In this document: positions 1 through 19,000 of the stretch, in pieces | Position numbering within the stretch: the first letter of the stretch is position 1 | Layout: the number at the start of each line of letters is the position of its first letter | Assembly: GCA_039621445.1 (NCBI GenBank) | Contig: CP154954.1 | Location: 69,940,670-70,004,669 of the forward strand | Length of the DNA stretch: 64,000 nt | Reading direction: 5' to 3' | DNA from: Euglena gracilis | Lineage: Eukaryota > Euglenida > Euglenophyceae > Euglenales | Made by a program: the position numbers and the translations under genes | Notes under the pieces: model-generated | Seen by the model: only the letters and a program-made list of their open reading frames with translations | Database searches by the model: none | Told to the model about the DNA's origin: nothing

Positions 1-68
1 TTCAAACCGAAAAAAAAAAACTCTCGCGCGGACATTGATGTGGACCCCCTCTCGTCCCCCCTCCCAAG

Positions 69-6233
<6,165 letters not shown>

Positions 6234-6835
6234 TTGATGGTGTGCATATTGGCTCTTGGATCCCAAACGGCCAGAAATGACCAAAAGTGGCCCCATGCAT
6301 TCTTGGCCATTTTTGGCCGAGTTTCCACATGGTTGGTTTCCGGTGGAACGGAGCTCAGAGGCAGAGAGGGGGTTATTCTGCGGCTGACAAACGGTTGGAA
6401 GCATGATTTTGGTTCAATAAATCGGCGAAGAACAGTAGCAAATTCGATGCATTCCGCAGGGGGGGGGGATAGCTCACAGGACATTGTCATTTGTGTGTCA
6501 GTATGGGAACGGCTCACTCTCCAACACCAGCTCTTAACTTGTTTCAATCTTGGCCCCATTGAGCATCCGGCCTGAGGGTGGATGGATAGTGGATGGAAAT
6601 TATGTTCAAATCATTGTCTGAGAACATTTTCATGCTGTGGGAGTTATTAATGTTTGTTCGGGGGAAGTTGTGTATCTTTGGATTGGTGTTTGTGTGAATG
6701 AATTTTTTGTGCCAACATTTTGAGGAAAACACCCCCAGAACCCTCAGAAACAACAATTTAAACAATTTTTTTACCAAATTTTCAAAGTTTTGGAGTCGAA
6801 AAATTTTCGGTCCAGCCCAGCTGCGGCAGGCTGCC

Positions 6836-7160
6836 TCAACTTTGTTATTATATTATAACATACAATTCTAAATTAAAAAATTACATTTTAAATTAAATCA
6901 ATAAAAAATGCAATTTAAATAAAATCATAATTAAAATTATTGTTTCATGTATTTATATCTTCTTTCTATTTATCTATTATCTAGATAGAGTAAGAATAAT
7001 AGATAGATAGATACAAATAATAGATAAGTATCTATATTATAATTAATTATTATAATTGTTAATTAATCTATAATATGATATATAGGTAATAGATAGATGG
7101 ATAATAGATCTATCTCATCTCTTTTTATATCATCTCTTATCATGTAATATTATATGAACA
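6836..7160. repeat. AT-rich low-complexity tract
   Basis: About 320 bp of A/T-dominated sequence with TAGATAGATAGA and TATAATTAATTAT motifs downstream of the first gene. Nothing coding is visible. Confidence 0.75.
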
Positions 7161-7829
7161 AAAAAATATGAAGCTCGTCGTTCATTGGAATTTGGGCTGA
7201 ACAACTTTTCAGGAGTGTATTTGGGAAAATGTGTTGTTGAGAAATGAGGTCAAAACCAAAATAAAACAACACAAAGGGTACCAAGGGAGGAGGGGGGGGG
7301 TCCAGCCAGTTGGCTGGAAAAGGTGCTGGCTGGGTGTCCGGGACCGGTTCCCAAAAACTGGCAAAAAATACATTTCGATGTGGCCACGTCTTTGTTGCTT
7401 CACTGCAACCTGCCTGCTGTGGCGTTCTATTTGCGGGTTTGCTTCCAGGCTCGCTTCCGTTGTGGAGAAGAAGCCCCTGGGGCTCTCCAGCTCCTGCAAA
7501 TGCAAAAACATGTTCCCGACACCGCTTCGACGTCAGCCGAAGTCCAACAGCTCGGTTCTATCCCTGCTGACCCGCATCGGCCTCTCCTCGGCTGTGGTTG
7601 TCACAGCCCCCGCTGACTGCCACGACGAGACCAACTTTCCGCATAGCAACGTTGGCGGGCCCCCTCTCTCCTATTGGGGCTGTTTTTTCCCCGCACTTTA
7701 TTTCTCAATGTCCACAATATGGTCCATTTGAAAGCATCTCCCAAAAATTATCCAGCGCTTCGCGTCAAAGCTCATACTCGGGTCTCCAGCCCAGGACCCT
7801 CAGGGGGGTCAGGGTCAGGGACCCACCTA

Positions 7830-8180
7830 CCCTGCCCCGGGGGGATCCCCTTCTGGGTGGGGGGGACCAGGCCGTATTTTAGTCGGGCGCCGACCCCACC
7901 CCGGGGGGGGGGGGGGGGGCTGCCTGCCTGGGCAGGCACTCCAAGGCACTCCCAATCCGACCCCCTGGAGGGGGGGGGGTAGGGCACACGGCCAAAAGTG
8001 CCCTAGCACAGACCCGGTGCCAAAGGCGCCGGGGAGCCAAAAATGGCCTATTTTCAAAGGAATGTGCCTGGGCACAGGCCGAAATCCGCCCCCCCCCCCC
8101 GGGGGGGGTAGTGCCTGCCTGGGCAGGCACTCACAAGCGCTCCGGACCCCCCCCCCGGGGTTGGTAAAAACAGCCTGGGG
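7830..8180. repeat. Modular G-run/C-run element, copy 1
   Basis: Features in order: GCGCCGACCCCACCC, a long G-run, GCCTGCCTGGGCAGGCACTCC, a C/G palindrome, AAAAGTGCCCTAGCACAGACC, the core AAGGCGCCGGGGAGCCAAAAA, TATTTTCAAA, another C-run/G-run pair, a second GCCTGCCTGGGCAGGCAC and a tail GGGGTTGGTAAAAACAGCC. The same order recurs at 13,230-13,490. It is not coding. Confidence 0.7.
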
Positions 8181-8949
8181 GGACCCGTCATGCCCCGTCC
8201 CCCTTTGTGCAAGAATTATTCAACAAAAATTTTGTTTTCTTCCGGCCACCCCCCCCCCAAGGTGATGGAATTCACCACCCAGCAAGCATCACAAAATCTT
8301 ATGTGTACATCCATTCTCTGTGGCTCACGCTGGCACAGCGAGCTGCCATTTCAGCAGCCATGGATTTTCGTTCCAAACTGCCGGCTTCCACCCCACCTCC
8401 CATAAAACCAACCCACTCGCCGTGCGGTCGACGACGCCTCTCTTCTGCCACCGCCTCTCACTCAGTGTCCGGCGTGGCATCATTCCAGCTGCTGTTATTT
8501 CTCTTATCATCTCCGTCCTTCACCTGGCTTCTTAAGCCGGAGCATATGCCGGAGGGGGAGGGGTCCCGCCATCCAGCACTTTTTATCAGTCAGCAGATAT
8601 TTTGACCTATTTTAACCTATATTGAAACTTATATTTTAACCTCCAGTGTCGGAATGGTACAGTATTTCACTTTTCCCCTGATGACCCAACGCGGCCCTTC
8701 AACAAACCAAATGCAGCATTTTGCTCAGCTTTGATGCTGCACACCGTACACTGGAGTGCAAAGAACCCCTGAAAGGGACCCCATTTCCTTTGGTCGTGTT
8801 CCGTTATGTGTTGCGCGTGTGCGTGTCACGAGTTTCCATGTGTGATGTCGTGCGCGTCACGTATGTCATTTCGTCATAATGTGTGGTGTGTGTCATGCAG
8901 CGTCGCGCGTCGCATGCGTGGCATGCATCGTGTGCAGGCTTCGTTTTAA

Positions 8950-9180
8950 GGAAGTGCGTACCCCCCCCCCCCGGAGGGGTAAGTGCTATGGGCAGGCAGG
9001 GGGGTAGGGCATTTTCGACCCGGGGGGGGGGGGTCGTAGTGCTATAGCATACCCCCCGGCGAAAATGGTCATTTTCAAAGAAAATTTGCCTGGGTCGGCA
9101 GGTGCGGGGTCCAAAACCGACCCCCCTCGGGGGGGGGGGGGGTGCCTGCTATGGGCAGGCACCCCATAGCAGAAGCCTGG
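8950..9180. repeat. Modular G-run/C-run element, divergent copy 2
   Basis: Shares the GGGCAGGCA palindromes, the C-run/G-run clusters and ATGGTCATTTTCAAAGA with the other copies, but the core differs. It ends about 75 bp before a GC-rich open island at 9,258. Confidence 0.55.
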
Positions 9181-10940
9181 CCATCCATGTGTGTTGCGTG
9201 TGTCATGCACGTCGTGCGTGCCATGCGTGCCATACGAGTATGACATTCGCCTCCTGCTGTCACGCAGCACATGCGCCCGCCGGCGATGTCCGACGTGTTC
9301 CTCCGGGGCCGCGGCGAGCCCTCTCCCCTCCGCCTCCCCGCGCCGTGCCCTGGACGCCGGCAGCGGGCGGCGCGGGCGGTGTTGGGTGGGGCCGGGGCCA
9401 AGCTTGAGTCGTCCCCCGGAGTTGGCCGCAAAACGACTGCCCCGCAGTTCGTCACCCAGGGTGTGGTGGTGTGGCCAAAAGGGCCGGGGTTGGAGTTGTT
9501 CGTTTGGGTTGGGGTTCGCTGTGGGCAGGAATTCTTCGCTGCAAAAAAAATGACCCCGTGACATCCCATGACAACAAAATCATCCTGTAAAATGAATTCC
9601 AAGTGACGATACCTCACAACTTTCAGGCATCTTCTGGGAATCATGGAACAAGTCAGAGGAACGGCTTTGACAGCCAGAAACTATTCATTGGTATGAAACT
9701 GGGGGATTGTTGGATAGCATGAATATAGTGTGGCTTTTTCAGAGGCCCAACCTTTCTTACTTCGCGTTTCTGAATCTCGGTGTTGTGCTGTTCCTCCCCC
9801 CCCCTTCATTTATGAGCCCCCAGGGGTCAGTGGGATCTGGTTTGTTTGGTCGGCCGAATGGGTGGGGTCAATAGGTCAAGTAATTTGTTGGTCAAAACCT
9901 GTCCACCTAAATTATTCAAAGCCACCCACCCCAAAACACAACCTGCGCAAAACTCGACAATTTTTCATCCATGTGATCATTGTACGTTTTTTGCCCCCAA
10001 ACCTTCCCGGACGTACTCATCTTTTTTTGGGGGGGGACAGAATGGGTCATATTGTAGTTGGTCAGCCGGGGGGCTGGGTTTGTATAGGGGGAGTATGTGG
10101 GAAGAGGGATTTAGTGTGTCCCTGGCTTGCCTCTGAGCTTGCTCTTCTTGCTCATCGTCCTTGCGGTGGCCGTCGGCGTTCGGCCTGCCAGCGCTGACGC
10201 TTCCTCAGCGGCGTTTGCCATGCCTGGGCTCGTTGGTCTCTTCGTGGTGGGCATTTTTTTGTTCGCACCGAGACACCACCTTTCTGATTCTTATGCGTCC
10301 ATTCTCAAGTATGCAGTGTCAGATGCAACCTTCTGTATTTGTACAGACCCCAATGTGCTCTGCGATTCGCTTGCGACATAAGGCAGGGGACGACGTAAAC
10401 ACGTTTTTTGTGACAGAATTTGTGGTTTTTTTGTTGTGAATATTTTGAACCTGGAAAAATATGTTTTGGCCCTGATTTTCCTGAGTCCAAATTTCTGTTC
10501 AATTCTTTTGAACAAAAATTATTTTTTTTGAACAACAATTCGCATAGTTTTGGAATTAGCACCCGCGAAACCGTCATGCCCAAGAACCTGTCAGAGTCCC
10601 GCCCGGGAAACTGTCAAGCTCCTTGGTTCCGGCCAAATTGTCAGTATGGGAAGTTGTCAGGGTCCCTGGTGCCGGCCAACCTGTCAGGTGACTGTTTCCT
10701 GGGTGTGGGGGTAGGTATGTTCCCAAAACCTAATCAGAATACATCAAAGCATAGTAGCACGATGAAAAATAGAATCCCAAAGGAGGTGACGTTTTTTTTT
10801 CTTTGAAGCAGAGCATTGCAATTGTGGCTGCTTTTGAATTATATTAAAAAAATTTTGAGCAAAAGAGGGACCAAATGACAGAAGGAACAGAATGACATTT
10901 CTTTTACTGTGACGCGAAATAATCACAAATCACAAGGACA

Positions 10941-10977
<37 letters not shown>

Positions 10978-11045
10978 ATATACATATATGTATATATATA
11001 TGTATGTATATGCATGCATATATATGCATACATGCATATGTATTT
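10941..11045. repeat. TA/TATG microsatellite
   Basis: Alternating TATATA, TATG and GCATA units; no coding potential. Confidence 0.9.
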
Positions 11046-12823
11046 ATATCACAAGGACTCTACCTGTATAACTTCTGCTGCACTCAAACGACATCATTTG
11101 CGCTTGGGGCATCATCATTTGTTCTGTTTCGCAAGAACATCAGTTTCCAGTTGGCGCGTCGCTATCATCGGCCTACAAGCCCACCAGAGACGATCGCGTC
11201 ACGTGGCGTGGCGCAGCCCGTCACGCCGCCATCCATTCCCAGCCTCCGCAGGAGGCCCCAGGGGTTTTCTGACCACGCGGTTGCTTTGGCACCCGTGGCC
11301 ACACATGTGGACTCATTCTCGACCCGACACGAACCTTGAAAAAATCATGGTCGGGTCTCTCAGTCTCTGATCGTTTCCAAACCTTTTCAAAGTCTTATCA
11401 AACTGATTATTAAAGCCCGAAAGAATCAGTTCTTTTTTTGTGATCTTTCATGCAAATTCAAAACAGACCAACACAATACTAAAAAAAAACAATACCAATA
11501 CAAAAAAAATGGCTGGCAGCCAAGAACAGTCGCAGCTCGGAAGGAAACAAAATTGTCTGCATGCGGGGGGAGTCGGGCTTGGGTTGAGTAGCCATTTTGA
11601 GGATTTTTTTGGGAACAGAATCATCTTAAAAAAAAACACATTAAAAACCTCAGGTTTACCTCGGTGCGCAGCGCCGGAGGTGAAATTTTTCCACGAGTTG
11701 GGAGGACCAGGACGCCCCCCCCCCCCCGGGAGTCCAGCTAGTCGATTTTTTCCACTGTCCATTTTTTCCACTGTCTGGCAAAACGGCTAGCCAGTGGATC
11801 TCCCCCCTGGTGTCTTTAAGCAAAGCCTGGTTGAGCCCAACCGGGCCAGATGCCAGGTTGGCCGGGCAAATCGCAACGTTTTTCGATATTTCGATTTTTC
11901 AATGTTTCGAGTGGTTTTGACCCCTCCCAATGGTTGGCGTTCTGGGTGGGCCCCCCCAAAAAAGTGGGTGGGTGGATTTTGGCTTGGGGGGAAATATCCA
12001 CCCTCTGGGGGTCACTGATCTTCAGTGCAGACCCCTCCTCCAGGTCCTGGAAAAAAAAAACCTTACCTCTGGCCCAACTCCTCCTGCCGTGGGGCCCGTG
12101 GCCTCACACACACCCAAGTGATAGAAAGCCCATTTTTTTTAGAATGTGAATAATTGACTGGGTGAAATTTGTTTATAGTTTCATAATTAATTCAATTTGC
12201 ACTGAGAGAAATTGACAAATTAAATTGGTTGATTTGGATAAAAAAACTGGCGTTTTTTTTCTCCAACCACTGTAGACTGTATTTTGTCAAATAATGAAGG
12301 TATTTTTTCTGACGCATTATTCAGCACAATACAAGGTCCACGGGTTAAAGTTGGGGGAGGCAATCCTGTCAAGCAAGCGGAGGTTCCCGCTGCTGTGTCA
12401 TCGATGCCGACACACCTCCGTGACCCCCGGCTGGCCGGCCAATCCCTCCCTTCCCCGGTCCCGGTGCTGCTCCGCTGAGATGCCGTTTGGGGAGGGGTGC
12501 CGGATGGCCAAACCCGTATGAAATTGTGTTTGATAACGTTTCCCATCGTTTACCAGTCCAGCCCACGTTGTTTGTCCCAACGTTTTTGCATTATGATGAA
12601 TTGCAAATGGTGATGTGGCTAAAGGTTTTACACCGTCAGGCACATCCAGACATCATATTTGTGAGACACATCCACATCCATATTTGTGTGGCAAATACCG
12701 AAAGAATCGGTGAGGTCAGCCAGGATCCCTGGGAGCTGCCACAGGTGACCACTCCAACGAAATCCGGGTCAAATAATACAGAAATGTGCAGCTGACCAGT
12801 TTTCTCCCCACATGTGCAAACAG

Positions 12824-13021
12824 CATTGGACGGAAAGGGGCCGCAGGACAGAATTCCACCCCCGGCGCAGCGCTGCGGCCCCGCCGTCCTCTTTCTGGAT
12901 CCCGAGCCCCGTCGCCGTGGTGGCCGCCGTACTGGGGGCCACCATCGGCCTCGGCTGGGCGAGCCGCGACCGGCGCTCCCGCCGAGTCCCCAGCTGGTCC
13001 ATGATGGCCGCCGCAGGCGAG
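12824..13021 (+). CDS. GPDH exon 1 of those found: N-terminal extension with hydrophobic segment
   Basis: Sixty-six codons ending MMAAAGE with donor GAG|GTATAC in phase 0, which matches the acceptor of the catalytic exon at 15,386. It encodes an Arg/Ser/Ala/Pro-rich stretch, a hydrophobic segment ([18 protein letters not shown]) and a basic stretch RDRRSRR. In euglenid plastid presequences a second hydrophobic segment follows a Ser/Arg-rich region, so this could be the stop-transfer part of such a presequence (inference). The 5' border at CAACAG|C is one of several possible acceptors. Confidence 0.6.
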
Positions 13022-16000
13022 GTATACAGGCAGGCCCGTTCAATGCTGGGTTGCGGACATTACGGCGTCGAAATCAGGGTGTTTTTTTTTGGTGGTGCCG
13101 ACCCCACCCTGGGGGGGGGGGTGCCTGCCTGGGCACACTCCAAGGCACTCCAGACCTCCCCTTCCCCCCAGGGTTGGTAAAAAAAAACAGCCTGGTCGAA
13201 ATGCTGCTTCAGGTGTCTTTGTTTAACTGATCCGACCCTCCCCGGGGTAGGGCACATGGCCAAAAGTGCCTTAGCACAGACCTCGGCGCCGAAGGCGCCG
13301 GGAGCCAAAAATGGACTATTTTCAAATGAATGTGGCTGGGCGCAGGCCGAAATCCGACCCCCCCTGGGGGGGGGGGGCAATGCCTGCCTGGGCAGGCACC
13401 CCAAGGCACACCGGACCTCCCCTTCTCCCCGGGGTTGGTAAAAAACAGCCTGGTCGAAATGCTGCTTCACATGTCTTTGTTTAACCATTTTCTTTTGCTC
13501 CGGTGAAGGTTGAATGGTCTTCTTTTTAAATCTGAGAGATGTCTCAATACTGCTCCTAACTGCAGGTGAGGTTGGGGACATTTTCGATCCCCCTGGGGGT
13601 GGTCAGGTCAGCACACCTTGGAGCCGAAGGCTCTGGGCCCGAAATGACCATTTCCGAGGGGAAACTGGCTTGACGAGCTGCCACCGGACTCAAAGCCGAC
13701 CCCCCGGGAGGGCGTTGCCTGGGCAGACGCCCCTTTGCACAAGGCGCTCCCTCCCAGGGGGGGGGGGCTGGTAAGCAGAAGCCTGGTCCCGGGCAGGTCG
13801 CCATGTCGAAGTAGTGTGCGATGGCGTCATGAGGTAAATTCAGGAAAGGAATGAAAATCCCCAATCCGACCAACTGTCAGCAACAAAACCGAGTGTGCAT
13901 TTTTTGTTTTTTGGGGGGGTTTCGAACTCCAGCATTTCAAAAGATGCGCCACTCCTTCGTTCACTGGAAGATGGTGCATTTATTGACCGTTTGGTCCAAA
14001 TTTGAGCAACCCTGGGGATTACCCAGTGAAGCCCAGATTAAATTTGGAGGGTCATCTAAGAATTAGCTTGCAAAAATGCAGAGTTGAAAAAAAAAATGGT
14101 AAACCTCCCTTTTTTCATGCCCGCATTGCAGCAGAGAAGGCCGAAAATATCCGTCTAACCCCCCAATAATAGCCCTATGGGCCATTATTTGGACCCTTGG
14201 TTAAAATCTCAGCGGGGGGGCTATTATTTGGTGGGCTACTATTTGGATTTTTGCGTCAGAAAACGGGCCCTCTGCAGAAATGTCCTCAAAATGCCATTTC
14301 CCCCCAAAATTACCTTTTTTTACAACCCTCCTGTCATACGAGTGTTTTTGTGCCCCCCAAAAAAGGTTTCAGGAAAAAGTTTTTTGTCCTCACAGGTGGC
14401 AAAACAGTCATGACGTTCGAGCTCAAGGCATTGGGGAGAGGCTATTATTCGGATTTTTGTCCAAAATTACCTGGGTGGGGATATTGTTTGGAGGGGCTAA
14501 TTTTCAGGAGGTTTATTGTTTGGGGGGGGGGTTCTTAATTCCCCCCCTTGGACCAAACACAGCAAAAAGCCATGGGGCATCGTAAAGTGCATTCCTAGTA
14601 AACCTCAGTGAATGTTTTATTATTTTTTCTTCGCGGTTTAAGTACCAGGTTGTGTGCAATAATTGACGTACCATGTGAAGGTTTGGCACAACTGATGACC
14701 TCAAATCAGATGCAGGGTGATGGAGCCAAACTAGCTGGGTGGGCACTTCAAACAACCTTGATCTAACCCCTCCCGTGGTGGGAAATTCTTTCTGTTCCTT
14801 TGTGGTATTCCAGGCTCACCAAATTCAGCAGCAGCATGCCTCATGGAAAAGGATGTGGAAATCTCCCCAAGTGGTGCTTGAAAGACGTTGCAAGGGGCAG
14901 GGGTCAAAAGGTCCATCCACCAATGTTGTTTTTTTTGGGGGGATTGATCATTTTTGGTGGCACATTTTGTAGTTGGTAACAAGACAATTTTTTAAGCACT
15001 GTCCCCCGGGGGTGACTGACTGGTTTTTTCAGAGTGACTGACCGGTTTTGGGCCCAGACCCCCTCCCCCCCCACGGGGGGGGGGTCGGCCAGGGGTGGGC
15101 AAAAGTGGCTTGAGTGACCCCATCGCCGAAGGCCCCGGGAAAATTTTTTTGGCCTTTAATGGCCTAAAGTGACTGGAAAGTGGCCGTTTTTCTGAGTGGC
15201 CGACCCACCCCCCGGGGGGGGGGTAGTAACTGACTAGCTTCCCAAAAAAAAAGTTTTTGAAAACTGACTGGTTTTTCAAAAAGTGGAGTGACCCCCCCTC
15301 CCCCCCCCCCCGGGGGTCGGTAAAAAATTGTATGCTGGTAACTCTTCAGACCTATGTGTGCATGATTTCTGAATCGTCATCGCAGGAGAAGGGGACCATT
15401 GGCGTGCTTGGCGGTGGTGCTTTTGGGACCAAGGTGTTGCTTAAGAAAGTTTGACCCCCGGGGGGGGGGGGCAGCCAGCCAGCGGCCTTTTGCAGCCCCG
15501 GCCCACCTCCAGGCACCTATGCCGACCGCAGCCGACCGCAGCCGACCGCAGCCGACCGTGGCCGACCGTGGGTTTCAGGACTGTCATAGGTGGGGTGCCG
15601 ACCGCAGCCGACCGCAGCCGACCGCAGCCGACCGCAGCCGACCGCGCAACTTTTTTCTAATTGATGTCAACTTTTCAGTGAGAATGAGGAATTAGGCTCA
15701 TTTTTATCCCAGATGTTGAGATTTTACTGGCTCATCTGGCTCATGTTGTCACTTTTGGCCACTTTTGGCCACTTTTGGCCATTTTTGGTCGCTTTTGTCC
15801 CCTTTTGGCCCATTTGTCACCATAATTCACCCATTTTGACCTACTTTGACATTTTTTGGCCACTTTTTGCCCACTTCTTGTAATTTTGGGCCATTTTGTC
15901 CTGCTCTTGGGCCATTTTGTGCCATTTCGGGCCATTTTTGACCATTTAAAGCCATTTTCGACCTTTTCTTTTGTTATTTTTGCCATTTTTTGGTCTCTTT

Positions 16001-19000
16001 TTGGTCCAATTTGACCATTTTGAGCATTTTGCGCCAGTTTGTTGCCAAAAGTGAACAAAAGCTGCTAAAATGACCCAAATTGGCCAAAAGCACGGTCATT
16101 TTGGGCCATTTTTGGCTTTTTTGGACCACTTTGGGCATTTTTTTTTTGTTATTTTTGCCTGCTTTTGGAACTTTTGGCCATTTTAGCCACTTTTAGCCCA
16201 TTTTTAGGTCACGTTTGACTGCTCTTCATGTCAAAAGCAACAAAAAGACGTTTAAACTGGCCTGAAAGTGGCAGTTTAACAACCAACAGCACCAACAGCA
16301 GCACCAACAGCAGGGTGGGCGAGGGGGGGTCGGGAGGCAGGTCGGGACCCAAAATTTTGAAAAAATTTTTTTCGCTCAAAAACACTTTTTTTCACTTCAG
16401 AACATCAAAAAAAGTGTTTTTGAGCGAAAAAAAAATTCCGACCCGGCCCCCCCCCCCCATGCCCTCCCCGTGGCTGGGGCCCGCCCGCCCCCCCTGGCCG
16501 GTGGACTTAGCCATTTTTGGGTCAAAAAGTCGAAAAATTCAAAAAAAATTTTTTGCCCAAAACCATGATTTTTGACCTCCCGGATCCGAAAGTGTTTTCG
16601 AGCCAAAAATAAGCGTTTTTCGACCCGCCAGCGCCCCGTTTTGGGCCGCCAACCCATTGACTTTGGGTCAAACCGGGCCAAAAAAGGCGAAAAATTTTTT
16701 TTGGCCCAAAACGATGTTTTTAGGCCTCCCTGCCCCGGAAACACTGTTTTTGAGCCGAAAATGAGTGTTTTTCCCGGGCCGGGCCGGGGTGCCGACCGCT
16801 GCCGACCGCAGCCGACCGCAGCCGACCGCAGCCAACCGCGGCCGACCGCAGCCGACCGCGGGCTAAAATTTGGAATCTGTCATAGGTGCTTGCCCACCTC
16901 CTCCCCCATCAATGAGTTTTATTTATTTCCAGTTCGACTCCCAGGGTTCCGGGGAACTGGGCCTATGGGGGGGGGTCAGCCAGCAGCCTTTTTCAGCCCC
17001 AAATTTTCCAGCCTCTGAGCTGTTCCCCCGCAGGGGGACTTCAAGCAACGTCCTGTTTGGGACAGCATTTGCCCAACTGATGGGTCGAAACGGTTACGAC
17101 CAAGGCAGTGTGAACGTCGCGCTGTACTGAAGGATATTCGGTTTCCATTTGTCTTCAATGTGATGTATCATCATTATGTATTATCATTTTGGTATATTGA
17201 ATTTGAAGATTTCGAATTAATCTGTTTTTTGTTTAGAAAAAAACGTGCTCATAATTGAAAATATTCTAGTGCATAATTTTCCTTCATCCAGTTTTAGGAG
17301 AAATGTTGTTGAAGACATTGATTAATCGATGGATTGGTCTGTGAAAAATAACAAATGATCTGTGAAAACTTAAAGTGAGTTTGTATGGATTTTCAAGGCA
17401 AGATTTGTTATAATATTTGGATGCAGATATTTCTCAGATGATAATAAACGCGAACAGAAGAGACCTTAAAACACGTTATTATTACCTCGTCGATTTCTCT
17501 CCAAGGTGGGCTGCAATGAGCTGCGATAAAACGGCACAGAGCAGCAGGTTTCCGTCGGCTGTGCTGAGTTACGCAGACAGCTGTGACAAGTCACGCAGAC
17601 AGCCGTGACGGGTCACACACACAGATGTGATGAGTTGATGGATTACCTCCCCCCCCGGCCTCGTCCTGCCTTGTTCGCAAAGTGCGGATCTGGGCCCGAA
17701 ATCCAGCTACAGTTGACGCCATCAACGGCCTCAACGAGAACACGACCTACCTGAAGGTTCAGTGTTGAATTATATCTGTAACCCCTTTTTTCTGCATGCC
17801 CCCCGGCAAAACACCACCTTTTCCTTATTTGACCTGTTGTTTACCACCTGTGTTGCACCAGTGCTCCGTATGTGCAGTAGTTTTGTGGTTTCTGGTCAGG
17901 GCGTTACCTTCCCACACTCCCCCCCACACTCCCACACTTGCCCCCACAATACCCCACACTCGATTGTGGGGGCTCCACTTTATAACATGTGTGCACACAC
18001 AAATACAAATCAACGCAAATGAATGCGAGAAAGAAAATGTGTGGAATGGACATTCCTGCAGGACTCCAGCATTTACATTTTTCAGAGAGAATTTACCACC
18101 AGGGGTTTTAATTTTGCATCTCATTTGAGGTCTCCAAACACACACCCATGGAAATAAAAGCCTGCTTGATTGGGAAAAGTAGACGTACCATCAATGTGTT
18201 GATAATGGCACGAATGAGGGGTTTGCAACACTTGGAGGTTCATCTTTTTTTAATTGGCAGGTAAATATTTCGAGGCAAAAAGAATTTTATGCCTGTGTAT
18301 GTCGTATCTCAAATGGGAAAAAAATGGAGTCCTGTAATGAACAACAACGCCAGGATGCATTTCCACTGGACATTTAACTTACCCACTCCCCTATGCCCAA
18401 CAACACGCCACTCCCTGGTCGGAGATTTTATCGTCCGGCCGAATTTTTGCACACAAAAATCGGCCAAAATTGGCTAAAATGCCATTTTTGCCAAATATTT
18501 TTGGTGCGAAGAAAAAAATTGACCTTTTTGGGGTGTGGGTTCCCGTGCACTCTCCAACATTCTTTGACACCTTGTCCAACGACCCCCCCCCCCCGGTCGG
18601 AGAACAGAGGTTACTAGTCGTTGGACATAGGGGGCAGACAGCAGTTGATGACAGCCCGGGGCTAGAGCCGACAGCCACCACTTCATTGAGTTGGCCTGAG
18701 TTGTTCATCCCCCATTCCTCTGCAGGGATACAAGCTCAGTCCAAACGTCACTGCCACCATGGACCTGCCGGAGGCCGTGGCTTCCAGAGCGGCCGCATGC
18801 TTGTCATTTTCCGTTTGCAAAGGGTCCTTTTTTTTCTCGTATTAAATCCTGCGAAGATGCATTTTCGCATTACTCCCAATGCCAAGGATGGCAACATACC
18901 TCCAGCTGTAGCCCATTCTCTGCCTGGGGTCATCCCCCCCAACCCGGTCGGAGACGAAGTTGTGAGGGGGGGGGGAGCTACCATTTTTGCCCAATGAAGT

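Larger units (their letters stand above)
6234..12823. other. Region without a confirmed gene; GC-rich open islands that may be 5' exons
   Basis: Between the stop of the first gene and the first secure GPDH exon I see AT-rich DNA, modular repeats and GC-rich islands with open frames at about 7,370-7,640, 8,260-8,560, 9,258-9,461, 10,123-10,250, 11,090-11,340 and 12,340-12,480. Some translations are Ser/Thr/Pro/Arg-rich (around 11,160-11,335 and 9,270-9,450), as in a plastid transit region. One (10,127-10,190) is strongly hydrophobic and ends in an ASA-type motif. I could not join them with consistent phases, so none is called as an exon. They could be the N-terminal presequence of the GPDH gene. 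Confidence 0.4.
15427..17060 (+). other. GPDH nonconventional intron 1 with perfect 8-bp direct repeat
   Basis: TTTGGGAC occurs at 15,422-15,429 and 17,056-17,063, and deleting one copy plus everything between restores the reading frame and the GGGAFGTA motif. Between the copies the 5' end reads CAAGGTGTTGCTTAAG and the reverse complement of the 3' end reads CAGGACGTTGCTTGAAG, a transposon-like terminal inverted repeat. There is no GT-AG solution in phase. The interior holds C/G runs, two arrays of a 10-bp repeat, TTTTGGCC-rich DNA and a satellite fragment. Confidence 0.85.

Noticed and set aside
9270-9564. GC-rich open frames on both strands at 9.0-9.56 kb as a gene
   Set aside because: All frames are open because of high GC; no frame has a recognisable family and no phase-consistent partner was found.
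10127-10190. Signal-peptide-like LPLSLLFLLIVLAVAVG as the GPDH start
   Set aside because: There is no ATG, and the preceding CCTCTGAGCTTG...CATCGTCCTTG looks like the 3' end of a nonconventional intron, so the hydrophobic reading may be intron sequence. Kept only as part of the unresolved region.
15521-16860. CRISPR-like array from the decamer repeats
   Set aside because: Units are 10 bp with no spacers, in a eukaryotic intron.
15434-17064. GT-AG intron from AAG|GTGTTG (15,434) to CAG at 17,040 or 17,065
   Set aside because: Neither acceptor restores the frame of the GPDH coding sequence, and the FGT of the glycine loop would be duplicated or lost.
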